In this document: positions 37,231-49,081 of the stretch, piece by piece | Numbering within the stretch: position 1 is the stretch's first letter | How the letters are laid out: the number at the start of each line of letters is the position of its first letter | Source: Chamaecyparis obtusa | Taxonomy: Eukaryota > Streptophyta > Pinopsida > Cupressales > Cupressaceae | Direction of reading: 5' to 3' | Length of the DNA: 64,000 bases | NCBI GenBank assembly: GCA_027943335.1 | Contig: BSBK01000527.1 | Location: forward strand, 648,501-712,500 | Made by a program: the position numbers and the translations under genes | The notes under the pieces: model-generated | Seen by the model: the letters and a program-made list of their open reading frames with translations, nothing else | What the model was told of the DNA's origin: nothing | The model's database searches: none

Positions 37231-38460
37231 TGAAGTATCTAAAAGCTTTCACCTTTACCATTAAGCACAAGAAGGGGATAGCCAATAAGGTGGTTTATGC
37301 CCTTAGTAGAAGGAATTTGACAGTGGAGGAAATTCAAGTGGAGAGTATAGGGATAAATTATTTGAAGGATATGTACCAAGATAATGAAGATTTCGAGGAA
37401 TCCCATCAAGTATGCATGGAAATGAGAGATAGATACCACATGGATTTCTCTAATTTTATTTTTCAAGAAGGTTTATTGTTCAAAGGTAGTCAAGTTTGCA
37501 TCCCTAGATGTTCAATGAGGGAAAAAATTGTAAAGGAAAAGCATTGTGGGAGTTTATCTAGACATTATGGGATTGAAAAAACACTTGAACTTGTCCAAAG
37601 GTTCTATTTCTGGCCAAGGATGTAGACAAACACCAAAAAATTTGTTGAAGGGTGCATGGTTTGTCAAAAGGCTAAAGGGAATAGTTCAAATGTAGGGTTG
37701 AACACTCCTTTACTGATTCCAAGTAAACCATGGGATTCAGTGAGCACAGACTTTGTCTTAAGACTCCCAAGGACAAAACTGGTTCATGATAATATATATG
37801 TTGTGGTGGATAGATTCTCTAAAATGGCCCATTTTCTACCTTGTAAAACTACACATGATGTATCCCATATTGCAGGTATTTTCTTCAAGGAGGTAGTAAG
37901 ACTTTATGGTTTACCATTATCCATCATTTTAGAAAGGGATCCTAAATTTATTGGAGACTTTTGGAGGACTCTTTGGAAGAGACTAGGTACAAGTATATCC
38001 TTCTCCTCAGCATACCATCCTCAGTCTGATGGACAAACAAAGGTGGTAAATAGGTCACTCAGGAACTTATTAAGGTGTCTCACTAAAGAACATGGAGAAA
38101 AATGGGATTCCATCCCCCCTCAAGAATAATTATCTTACAATGACTCAATAAATAGGAGCATTGGTCTAAGTCCATTCCAAATTATTTATGGGACACACCC
38201 AAGAGGTGTTTTGGAGTTGAGAGATGTGAAGGACCTGGAAAGGAGAAGTCCCCAAGTAGATGATTTTGCAGAGGTGATGAGAGATATCGATCAACAAGTG
38301 AGGGATAAGTTGACACATACCACTGAGAAGTATAAGCAAGCAACAAACAAAAAGAGAAAATATGTGCAGTTTCAAGTGGGAGATATGGTGGTGATTCATC
38401 TTAAAAAGGGGAGGCTTCCCAAAGAAAAGTACACCAAGTTGATGACGAGGAAGACATGAA
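37221..38460 (+). pseudogene. Element A integrase
   Basis: The zinc-binding HHCC domain is visible (EKHCGSLSRHYGIEKT at about 37540-37588, CMVCQKAKG at about 37653-37680). The core follows with the first Asp in SVSTDFVLRLP and the second region ERDPKFIGDFWRT. The region of the third acidic residue reads SDGQTKVVNRSL, so the usual Glu is Lys. Stops at 37623 and 38128. Confidence 0.88.
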
Positions 38461-38830
38461 AATTCAAGATTCTCAATAAATGTGGCACCAATGCCTACAA
38501 AATTGGTCTTCCTCCTAATATAGGTATTTCTACTATTTTTAAGGTTTCTGACATTTATGCATATAAGGGTACTGTTAGTGATGTTTGTGATACAGGTCAA
38601 TTTGAGGAGAGCAAGGAAGAATTGGTGCAAGATCTTCCTAAACAATCCAAACCTAAGATTGAATGTATCCTTGACAATAAGGTAAGAAAGAAAACAAGGA
38701 GGCATACATACAATGAATACCTAGTAAAATAGAAGAAGCAACCCCTGGAAGATGCTACTAGGATGACTACTGAAGCTATTGAACAAACTGGAGTCAAAGT
38801 CTCCAAGTTTCCAACTCAAGGGACTTGAAT
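38461..38830 (+). pseudogene. Element A integrase C-terminus with chromodomain-like tail
   Basis: The segment IECILDNKVRKKTRRHTYNE (about 38660-38719) followed by YLVK, a stop in place of a conserved aromatic, KKQPLEDAT corresponds to the chromodomain that ends chromovirus integrases, aligning with the better preserved tail of element B (62590-62720). It is the last coding sequence before the 3' LTR. Confidence 0.7.
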
Positions 38831-38849
38831 TTTTATAGCCCTCAGAGTA

Positions 38850-40398
38850 TGGTGTAGGGAACCCAAGGTAATAAAGGGGTTAGTAAATAGGAATAAAGGA
38901 TTTGATCCAGTGGGATCATCCATGATGTAATCTTTGACCCATTTGTATGGCTAACAGGCTCTAAGGTGTTTTATAAACCTAGAGTCACATTAGGCCAAGG
39001 AGTATTTTAAGGGTTGTAATAAGGTCTTTAGGTGATTTGGAGATAGGTATAGGCATAAAGAGAGTCTTTGGAAAGGCCTAAAAACCTTCAAAATCATTTT
39101 AAGAGTCTTAATACATGAATTAGAAAAGTGATTAAAATGATGTAAAGCAACATTTAAAAGTTGCTCGAAAAGTTGCAATCAGTCACCAATGGGAACAAAC
39201 AATTGGAAAATATTTGTAGCCATTGGGAAGGATCTATTTGGGTCCTTTTTTATCATACTGATCAGAAATTTATAGAGGATTTGATTGATGTACAAATATT
39301 GGTGGAATTTTGACAGAAGAAACCCTAATTTTATGTAAAACTATTTGATTGTTGCACTGTGGGATCTGATTAGTCATTGGAATTTATGCACATTTGAGGA
39401 ATTTGTGTAGTGTTGTGTATTTTAGTCTAGATTCAATTGGTTTGAACTAATTTGGTGGATTTTGGCGAGAGTTGTGTTCAGATTTGTGGTAACAGTCCCG
39501 AAAACCTTCATTTATTGGGATCAATCAAAGATGGAGCCCTAACTTGCACTCCCATCGTGGAAAATCCATGAATCCTAGTGGAATGAAAGTTAGGGGGATG
39601 TAATTTAAGAATCTTGAAGGGAATGATCAGGGTGTACAAGTTCGTGATTTTTCCACCAAGCCCTAGGCTAAACAAGCCCATGTGTTTAGTCTAGAACTAT
39701 GATGAAGTGAGAGACAATCATACCAGAAGAGTGGTAAGAATCAAATAAATGATGAAAATAGTGTAATTGGAGATATTAGATCATATCCAAGTGGTTTGTG
39801 AGATTTTTTGAACTGATTTCTTAGGACCTCTTTTGGAAACCAGTCTTAATTAGGCCTATTAGGTCTATGTCCTTTGTTGAGTGTTTGGGGATGCAAGAAC
39901 ACAGTCAGAATCTGACATTTTGAAGTTTGACCAAGGACCATAAATGGTATTTTAAAATATAATTTGTATGGGAAGACCTTTTGGAAAAGTCCAATTTTTT
40001 TTGGAAGAAACTGAGTCCTTAGGGCTACTAGGCAAATAGAACAGTTCGATGTAGTGTGAAGTAAATTATGAAATGAAGCATTCAGACTTGGTTGGTGGAA
40101 TAATATAAGGTATCTTAAGGAGGAGTCAGACTTATCACTCCCTTGGGACATAAATCTTATGACTATATGGGTGATAGTTGAATCGATAAAAATAGCAAAT
40201 TCACTCAATGAAAGGCACCACCAAGTAGAACATAACACCATCGAGCGGTAACCAAGATCGTCAATGAACAACATGAACACTTCACTAAGAGCTCAAAATT
40301 AGTTATCGAGCACATCTAATAAGCTAATGAGCCAAGTCAAAGGTTGGATAAGTAGTGGAATTGGGATTGTCATTCTTCTAGTTGCCTACTTTGCATTA
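38850..40398 (+). repeat. Element A 3' LTR
   Basis: 1549 bp, from TGGTGTAGGG to TTTGCATTA, followed by the duplication CATAT. The first 400 bp are very similar to the 5' LTR and later parts more diverged. The preceding polypurine tract is weak (ctcagagta). Confidence 0.9.
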
Positions 40399-40440
40399 CA
40401 TATGTTATACTTAGCTGGAAGAGTGCATGTGGTTCAAAAT
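40399..40440 (+). pseudogene. LINE ORF2 fragment stranded between elements A and B
   Basis: 42 bp left between the two gypsy insertions. It begins with the CATAT copy and ends with the AAAAT copy (40436-40440). It reads LAGRVHVVQN in the LINE frame, the segment that normally follows the post-RT KW.K motif, and continues in frame at 63461. Confidence 0.85.
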
Positions 40441-41109
40441 TGATGCATGAGCATCCTGGGTTGCCTTGCTATCCTGCTCATTTTGTTCATTCTTCCAGTA
40501 AGTACCGAGTTGTAGTCATTACTGATCATTCCTGTATGTTGTATTGTCCAGTATTGGTCGAGTGTTCCTGTGTGTGTCGAGTTGTCCAGTGTTGGCCGAG
40601 AGTTCCTTCTTGTGCCGACTGAACCAGTTATTTTCTAATGCTCGGTTCTTCTTTGACCAAGTTTGTCTATGTTTGGTTCTTAGTTGGAGTTGACTTATGT
40701 ATTTAATTTAGATCATGAATTTAATGTTTGGATCTTGTCTTGGGATGGGTGTAGAGCAGTTTTTGGTTGACTTCTAATATGTAATGATATAGAATCTTCT
40801 ATAAGTTATTTTGGTAAGTATAAATAGGGATGTCTAGGTATTGAGTAGAGGAAGTAAGATGTAAGTGGTAAGAAGGTAGAAGAGAGAGTCCAAGTTTGAA
40901 TTTTCACAAATCTTGTTGGTCGTAACCCAGAAGACCTCACAGCCAAGCATGTATGTGGTAATTGGATGAATCAATAAAGTGTTTTGTTGTTCCTTCTCTC
41001 CTTTGTGTTGTTCTCTATGTTTTTTTTCTTCCATTGTGTTTACTTTGAAATGTGGATGGATAGTTAGGTGTTCCTTTGGCCCTAACTTTCCCCAACCATC
41101 CTTGCGCCA
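40441..41109 (+). repeat. Element B 5' LTR
   Basis: TGATGCATGAGC to CTTGCGCCA. TATA box TATAAATA at 40819-40826 and polyadenylation signal AATAAA at 40973-40978. About one base in ten differs from the 3' LTR by eye. Confidence 0.95.
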
Positions 41110-41111
41110 GG

Positions 41112-41123
41112 TGGTATCAGAGC
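41112..41123 (+). other. Element B primer binding site
   Basis: TGGTATCAGAGC, the exact complement of the 3' end of plant initiator tRNA-Met, two bases after the LTR. Confidence 0.92.
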
Positions 41124-41251
41124 TAGGTTTGTCCTTGAGGAGATTGGATTGTGTAGAACCCAAAAGTGTATTTGGTTGTAGGGTGGTAGATCTACAGATT
41201 TGACCTATAACTTATAGAGGGTTACAATCTTACAAGAACCTATTTGTCAAG

Positions 41252-42345
41252 ATGGTTCGAGGTAGAGGAAATGTTGATAATGTCATGATGGACATGTTAA
41301 GACAAATTGCAGCTAGATTAGATGTTGTGGAGACATCCCAAAGGAGAGGAGCACATCTTGATGATGTGAGTGATGATGAAGCAGAGGCACCAAACCTTAA
41401 TCCAGAACCTAAGGAAGATCAAGATGAGGAAAGATTGTTGAGAGTATTGTCTAGGGCACATTCAAAGCCTATTGTTGAAGTTATTCCTTATGATGGAAAG
41501 TTGGATAATAATGTTGTGTTGGATTGGATCTTTGATATGGAAAATTTAATTGAGTTTCAAAGCACTCCTGATAATAGGAAGGTGAACATTGCAGTCACTA
41601 GGTTGAAAGGTCATGCCTCACTGTGGTGGGAGAATTTGCAAACTGATAGAAAAAGAAGAGGAAAGGAAAAGATCATAACTTGGTTGAAAATGGTGAATAA
41701 GGTAAAGAAGAAGTTCCTCCTTACTGATTACCAAGTTATCTTATTGAGGAAGAAGCAAAGCCTAAGACAAAGGGACATGACTGTGAAGGAATACACTGAG
41801 GAATTCTATAGATTGGACATCAGATCTGTACATGTGGATGATGAGGTTGAGAAAGTTGCAAGGTACCTGAATGAATTGAGATATGAAATTCAAGATGAAA
41901 TAAGTTTTTGTGAAATTGGATAGTGTGGAAGAAGCATATCAATATGCCTTGAAAGCTGAGGAGATCTTGACAAAGAAGCATGAACAAAGATAAAGAGGTA
42001 GAGGTGGTAGATTCTAGAGAGGCAGAGGTAGATCTTATGGTGAAGGTGGCAGATCTGATAATTCTACATAAGATAAGGGCAAATGTGAGTGGAAAACTAA
42101 AGATAAAAGCAAGATTGGGTGGAAATGTGGTAGTTCTTACCGAGGAGGTACTAGTTCATACCGAGGAAGAGGTAATTCTTATTCTAGAGGTGGTTTTAGT
42201 GGTAATTATTTTAGATGTGGAAAAGAAGGACATAGATCCTTTGAGTGTAGACACTCTGATGGAAATGAACAAAGCCATCAAAATTCTATGGTATAAGAGG
42301 ATCTTGAGGGTTGATCAAGCAAGCTTGAGGATGGAGAAAACCTGA
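41252..42345 (+). pseudogene. Element B gag
   Basis: The frame 41252-41923 starts MVRGRG and gives 223 residues of capsid (WIFDMENLIEF, HASLWWENLQ, TVKEYTEEFYRL). A frameshift near 41905 moves the remainder, which holds an Arg/Gly/Ser-rich tract and a knuckle YFRCGKEGHRSFEC (about 42208-42249) with the first Cys changed to Tyr. Stops interrupt the second part. Confidence 0.9.
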
Positions 42346-42983
42346 TGGTAAGGAGAACTTTGTGTAATAAAAGAGTTGATGAAGAACCTATCCTGAGGAG
42401 AAGTCTTTTCAAGACCAGATGTAAGATGGTAGGAAAATTTTGCAACGTGATTGTTGACAGTGGTAGTTTAGCGAATTTGGCATCTAAGGAGCTGGTTACA
42501 AAGTTGCAATTGTAGAGGTTGAGACACCCTAAACCTTATCATGTTTCACGGATCAAGGATGAGCATAAATTGTTGGTAAGTGAGCGATGTATTGTGAAAT
42601 TCATGATTGGAAATGGATTGTTGTCATATTATGTTGGGTAGACCTTGGTAGTATAATAGATATGTTGTGCATGATGGTAGATTGAATCAATATACTCTTT
42701 GGGAGAATGGGAGAAAGCAAACATTGTTACCTTTGATTGAGGTTCCAGATGAGATAAACTATACTATTGTGAAAATTTGCATGGTTAATGGAAAGCAATT
42801 TGAAAAAGACATGAAGAAGAACCAAGTCTATTTTGCTATAATTCTGAAGAGGCCGAGTTGTGATAGTAATGGACAAGTGACATAAAATAGTGATGACCAA
42901 GCAATAGAAGACAAGAAAGACCGAGTGCTAGTAGAAATTGAAAACTTGTTGATTGAATACAAGGAGATTATTGCAGAGGATTT
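42346..42983 (+). pseudogene. Element B protease and RT N-terminal linker
   Basis: The protease motif VIVDSGSLANLASKELV is at about 42447-42497. Frame 42667-42885 is the linker (GRKQTLLPL, VNGKQFEKD). The EYKEIIAED-like segment ends at 42983, where element D is inserted; the sequence resumes at 59979. Confidence 0.85.
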
Positions 42984-43856
42984 TGTATACTAATAAAAGT
43001 ATCTTCATAGAATTAGGGTTAATCATCAACAATAAGTGAAATAATAACTAAATACAACCACAATTGAGCAACTATTTAACAAAATCAATGACTAATTGAG
43101 CATCCTATGGCTCTCTAACTAAGATGTTAATGAGTGAGCTCTTAGCAAGCTCTCATTAATGACAGTCCTAGAATGAGAATGATAAAGATAAACAATGATG
43201 CTAAAGCTAACAATTATCAAGATGAATGCTAAAATTGCTCTTAAATGCTTTTCTAAACTCAAATTGCAAGAGGTTTGATGCAATTCTCAGATAGGTGGTT
43301 GATGAATTATGAAGGATTTTAGCCTTCCTTTTATAGATTTTCCAATGGTAGGGGGGTGTAGTTGTGTTTAATCATGATTGAGTTGGGGTTGAGTTTTTGG
43401 TTCCACCCTTTGAAGACAAAGAAAAGTTTGTGTCCTCAAAGCTTGGGACAAGTAGACAAGATCAATGATCAAGATTCTTTTTCACTTTGAGTGATTGAGA
43501 TTCAATTTGGCTTGATCCATGTGAATGCCTTTCCTCAAATCTCATTGGTTGATTGATTTTCTCTCCTTTTGGTTTATTGAGAGTAATTGATTTTTATTAA
43601 TTGATTTATTTTAGCCATGTACCCCTTGAATGGGTTGAATTTAATTTAATTCAAGACTATACAATTAATTGATTTAATTGTATTTTGATTTTATTGCACT
43701 TGATTAAAATGCTCTCAATTTTAATTGATATTGAATTAAGACTTGATTTTAATTTTGATTGGCTAATTGTGCATTGTGATTCAATTGATTCAATTATTTC
43801 CTTGATTTTCTTTGATTTGTCATTAAATTGTCTTTGTCCATTTTTAGGTGATTACA
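42984..43856 (-). repeat. Element D 3' LTR
   Basis: 873 bp, the left copy in window coordinates. Nearly identical to the right copy over the whole length apart from a few substitutions and small indels. Confidence 0.93.
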
Positions 43857-43869
43857 AATGCCCCTCTTT
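43857..43869 (-). other. Element D polypurine tract
   Basis: The minus strand reads AAAGAGGGGCATT directly before the LTR start TGTAATCACC. Confidence 0.8.
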
Positions 43870-43929
43870 GAGTTGGCGTGCGAAGCATGTCGATTCAAAG
43901 AATACTCTAATCTTGCTTGATTGACAAGT

Positions 43930-44345
43930 CCTGATTCATTGATGGTCGATCTTTGATGTTCGTTTGATGTCTTTCGATGGTTGATCCTTTAATTCTCGAT
44001 ATGAAATTGATGTCAGTATGATTGATATGAAGCTCTTGATTGATATGGTTCTCTGATGATCATTCTTGATATGATGATTGATTTGCTGATTGATCCTGAT
44101 ATGATGTTTAATCTCGATATGATGTTTGATTTGATGATTAATATAATGTCCCTTTCATTTGATTATGAAAATTTTTCTGATAACAGCTTTTGATTTGATT
44201 TGATTATCGATCTCTCATTTTTGTTGATGTTACTGATGATGTTGATATGATTATTTGATGGTATGCCCCCTCAGAAATGAAACATATAGTCATTTCTCGA
44301 TAGATAGATTGAAATGATTGATTGATTGATATGTTTTCATTTCTA
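43930..44345. repeat. Degenerate TTGATATGATG-rich tract
   Basis: Low-complexity sequence built of 'tgatatgatgtttgat' and 'gattgatatg' words. It lies between element D's polypurine tract and the PMD gene. Similar 'gatgatatatgatg' words recur at 47160-47600. Confidence 0.7.
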
Positions 44346-44519
44346 AAAAACACCTTATGATATGCCCCAATTAATGCAATAGGTTAATATAGTTCAAGGT
44401 CAATTTTCTCCTCAAAATTAGGTTAGAAATAGCTTAAATAGGTTGAAAAACCTAGATTTACTATTCATTTTCACTTTTGACTTATGTGATTTTGCTCTGG
44501 TTCTGCTTGGATTGTTGAG

Positions 44520-47154
44520 ATGGTTGTGCCTATTCGAGAGCATCAATTCGAGCAAGGTCATAGATACACAAGACCACCTAATTATGGAGCTCCAGTAAGT
44601 ACTTTTCAAACCTTGGTATTGCATTTATTGCTCTTTAATTAGCATTTATTGCATTTCCCATTTTAAACATTGCTTTGAAATATTTCATTCATGCGTAGGA
44701 TAATTTCAATGTCACGTAGGACTTTTAAATGTTGCATCTGTAGTTTTTAATGTTGCGTATGATCATTTTGCTATTGCTTATCAATTTTTCATTATCACCT
44801 GTGTATGAAATATTCACAGGTACACCTAGGTTAAAAAAACCCAATTCCATGTATTTTACTGCCTGTGAAACCCTCTCTTTTTTTATGTCGCTTATGAGGA
44901 ATTACATGTCGCTTAGACTATTTCAGTGTCGCCTATGAGTATTATGTCGCGTAAGACAAAAGTAATGTTGCCTGTCAAGATTTTTGTGTCGCTTAAGAAA
45001 AATGTCACTTGCGATGATTAAAATCACGCCTATGGTATTTTTCTCAAAATGTTCTTTTATACTTGACTTTTTTCGTGAAAAATTTAATACATCAAAATGA
45101 CTGATTTGTATTATTTGATTAGGTCATTTATATTTGTCCAAAACAATCGATTAGGATATCCGTATAGTAATACCAATGAATTTTAATTGTCAATCTGTTA
45201 TGATAGGTTGATGGTTTTGATATTTTATTCTCAAGATCTAGAGAAATAAAACAATGATTTTCCTTCCTCATGATATAGAGTTAGGAGTGTTGATATGCTC
45301 ATGATGAGCAAATGAATTTTTAAAATAACTTGATCAACTTTAGATGTTCCTTGATATACTATGCTAATATGATTCTTTTGTTTTCGTGCCAAACAGGCTC
45401 ACCTTGATGTTTTATATATCTGATCAGTTGCATCCTGGGTGATTGATCTTGGACAGGCACTGACTGACGCTAAGCTACATGTCATTGAGAATTTTGGTTT
45501 AGGTTTCCTTCTTGATCTTCCTCGGTTCCAGTTGAACCATGGACTATTGACAGCTGTGGCAGAGCGTTGGCACTCTGACCACAATACTTTCCATCTTCCT
45601 CATGGTGAGATGATGATCATGCCTGAGGACGTGTATCATTTGCTTCAGATTCCTTGTCGCGGAGAGATGGTTTACTATGATTCTATTTATGATTCTACTG
45701 TCTGTCAATGAGTATTCGAGGATAATATGATTGATGATGATACTATCACATGGCCACATTTTGCCTCCTTTCCTACATTGCCTGCAATCCTGGGTGCATT
45801 GATTGGTGGTCTACTCCTTCCTGACCGACGAGGTCATGGTTTTTCTGTTGGTCGGGGTAGGATTTTGGAGGATTTACTAGCATAACCTTGATGTTTCAAT
45901 TGGGGTTCTTGTGTACTAGCGCAGCTATATCAAGATCTTCATGAGGTGGTGTACAGAGAGAGTTCTTCTTTATTTGCTGGTGCTATCGTCCTTCAGTTAT
46001 GGATTTGGGAGCATCTTCCTATTACCATGCCTATTTCTGATAGGAGACGACCACATGGATTTCCTTATGCTTACTTGTATACTGGTATGGTGATTCAACA
46101 TCATTTAGGTCATTTGGATTTTTGGAGACAACAGATAGATGATCTTGATCAGGTGATATGGCGTTCGTACTTGGGTTGTGAGGGTTGGTGGGAAGATGAC
46201 GATGAGTTGCTGTATATGTTTGCTCCTCATTGGATGATTGGCTGGTCTGATACTATTATTGAGAGGTTTTGTTTTGGTTGAGTTTCCAGACAATATGGTA
46301 GGACTCAGGACATGCCTTAGGATAATGCTTTGTATGCACGAGTACAGGCTGAGAGATCTATGTGGGGCCCTTGTATTGATTTTCAGTTTGCCATGGGTCA
46401 GATTACTGGTATGGATTTTTGTAGATGGGAGATGTTACTAAGTATGGCTGATGTAGGGATGTCTCATGAGTATGCAGACTGGTGGGCTCAGAACAGGTTT
46501 ATTCATTTCATAGATCCAGCTGAGCCTATTCCAGTGCGACGTGGTGGTGGCAATGGTGGTGATGATGGGCATGGTGGTGGTGGAGGTAGACATCGAAGAT
46601 GTAGAGGATGTAGAGATCCTCCCGTTATTATGGGTAGAGGACGGGTGAGGGATGGACATTATTAGGGTAGAGCCAAAGATATACAGGTTGATGCGGGCCA
46701 GGTAGTTCCTCCTAGAGCTGCTAAACATGATAGAGCTCATTTACAGTAGAGAGCTCAGAGACAGGCTCATGTTGATGCTACTAGATAGGTTCCTAGGGGT
46801 TTAGATCCTTTAGTGCAGTTACAGAGAGTTACCCTGGCACAGTAGGATGATGATGCTAAGCAAGTTCAGGTACCACAGGTTCCAGCACAACAGATTTCGT
46901 AGCTAGCCTAGCAGGCACAGGATCAGGGATAGGGTCCACAAGATGCTCCCACTATTGGTACTTTAGCCCGAGATATGCAATCTATGAGGATAGAGATATC
47001 TACTGTTGTGGGGCGTTTAGATCAGGTTGCTGCCTTGATGCAACAATTTCTTTTAGTAGTGATTGTTCATAGACCGAGTGGAGCGAGCACTTCTCAGGCT
47101 CCTCCTCCATAGGATGATAGAGATCCAAGTGGTTATGGTGCTACAGGATCATGA
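44520..47154 (+). pseudogene. Plant mobile domain (PMD) gene, two exons, antisense to element D pol
   Basis: Exon 1 is 44520-44594 (25 codons, MVVPIREHQFEQGHRYTRPP...), donor CCA/GTAAGT. Exon 2 is 45397-47154, acceptor CAAACAG/GCTCAC; phases match, 610 codons before the final TGA. Exon 2 stays in one frame for 1758 nt. It carries PMD (aminotransferase-like, PF10536-type) signatures: LNHGLLTAVAERW, HLPHGEMMIMPEDVYHLLQI (45592-45651), IVLQLWIWEHLPI and WEDDDELL. A Gly/His/Arg-rich stretch follows (46530-46630), then a Gln/Pro/Ala-rich tail and a heptad-like helix (46970-47060). There are 14 premature in-frame stops, so this copy is dead. PMD proteins include MAIN/MAIL; what it did for the element is unknown. 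Confidence 0.85.
44595..45396 (+). other. Inferred intron of the PMD gene
   Basis: 802 bp, GTAAGT...CAAACAG, consistent in phase. It contains repeated GTCGCxTAxG words (44700-45030). Confidence 0.7.
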
Positions 47155-49081
47155 TTGATTCATGACAGATTATCATTATTGTTCTTTGTTGCACATTTCC
47201 TATTTCTTGATTGATCAGATCTTTTGATGTACCACTTTCATGATATTGTATCTGGATATACTTTGATGTACTGGATCCTTTGAGACACATCTTTTGATGA
47301 TATATGATGATCTATTTCTTCATCTCTATTGATGAGTTGATTTATGAGATTATCTTTATATGCAGCTATATGATGTTTTTTGATGCACTTATCTTTAATT
47401 ATGCTATGGATGCAATGTATCTTATTTTTATGATATAGATAGATGGATGCATTGATGTATGAATATTATGAAATGTTTTCTATTTTTCAATGTATGGATG
47501 CAAATTATTTTATGATCATATGAATATGGATGATCCTATGTTTTTGTATTTTCAAATGTATACAATTCTATCCGTAACTACATGTATGCAAATGATGTAT
47601 GAGTTATGATTCTTTTTTTTCTTTTCCTTTCTAGATATTTATGTATAATGACTAATGATTAATGGTATGCATGTATGCAAAAGATAATCTCATTTTCGTT
47701 ATTTTGGATCTTAAATCATGATGTATGAATTGAACCCTCTCATTTCATTTTCCCTCTTGCAATTTTAAGCTAAGAAAAGCAAAAAAAGTATATACAATGC
47801 ACTTAATCTAACATGTATGCAGCTAACTGTCATTATTCAAGATTTAGAGCTTATTTTCATCATTGAGCATTTTTAGATCCCATTCTTAAGTACAATCATC
47901 ACTAGTTCAACTATGATGATATGAATACTTTTGCCTTTTTCCTTGCTTTCCCATCGGTCTTTTCGGTATGACTATCACTGATTGAAGCCAATCATGAGAG
48001 TGTGAATACCAATTTTGTCAGATTCTATGTTGCAAGAGGATGTTGGTATTATGATATTGAAGATCAAAATAGCCAAGGTATCTATTTGCGTAAACAAGCA
48101 TAAATCTCCATTTTATCCTATGTACAAGTCCTCGATGATTCTTTGATGATCATGTCCTTAGACAAATAATACATGATTTAAAACGTTGATTTTAAGACAG
48201 TCATTCAGAAATCAAGAAAATATCATCCTTTCATCATAGCTTGTCCAGTCTAAAACTTTCATCGATTCGCTAGAAAGAAATGATTTCATCAATTGAATCA
48301 ACACTTAGAAAAATTTGGCGATGTTTTTCAAATCCATAGTTCAAATGTAGTTCCATCCATTTCAAATTTTAATCCTGATAAAAGATAAGGTCATTTAAGT
48401 TCTTGAATAAAATTTTCATTTTAAGCTCACATTGGATTGGAATGTAGATTTGATTAAGTGTTCCTCTTTCGAGTGTGATGAATTGATTCTCTGATTGAAT
48501 AAAGCTTGTTGATGAATCCTTGCTCCTTGAGAGTAGATTGCCCCCAGTTTGATATTGATTTTGTTTATGGGACTTAAAATAATTTTTTGATTAGGTGACC
48601 AAAATCTTAAGGTGCTTGCAAATGCAACTGTGGGGGTTTATTATGCAATATATACAAATGCTGACGAATGCAATATTAACAAGGTGACCTTCTAAGTATG
48701 CAACTGACTTGGACTTTCAATGGTGCCTATTTACCAGGTTTTCACTGATTGAATGGATCAAGCTCTTTTTTCTATTTTTAAAACTTTTCTCTCTTTTTTT
48801 TTTTGCTACCAAGGTGCCTATTTGCTAGGTTTTCACCAAGGCACTTTTCTTCTTTTTCGATTTTTTTGTATTTTTCTTTTTTTTCAATTTTTTTCATATT
48901 ATCAAGGCACCTATTTGCTAGGTTTTCACCAAGACAACATCTTTTTGAGGATCATATTTGAATGTTTTTCCTTTCTTCATGCTCAATTTTCCACTGTTTT
49001 TGATCTTTTGTGCTTTTCAAATTTTTTTTTGATATTTTCAACTTTTTCAAAAATTTTCCTATTTTTAAGATCTCTTTTGAA
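47155..49081. other. Spacer between PMD gene and integrase of element D
   Basis: No coding signal. AT-rich with 'atgtatgcaaatgatg' words (47,400-47,850). It carries three spaced copies of 'gcctatttgctaggttttcacc' (near 48725, 48818 and 48909), separated by T-rich runs. Confidence 0.6.

Larger units (their letters stand above)
25739..40398 (+). mobile_element. Gypsy element A (chromovirus-like), carrying insertion C in its 5' LTR
   Basis: It is bounded by the duplication CATAT (25734-25738 and 40399-40403). The LTRs open TGGTRYAGGG. The 5' LTR is split into 25739-26555 and 33443-34162; the 3' LTR is 38850-40398. The PBS is TGGTATCAAAGC at 34165. Gag, protease, RT, RNase H, integrase and a chromodomain-like tail follow in order with many stops. 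It was inserted into the LINE ORF2. Confidence 0.9.
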
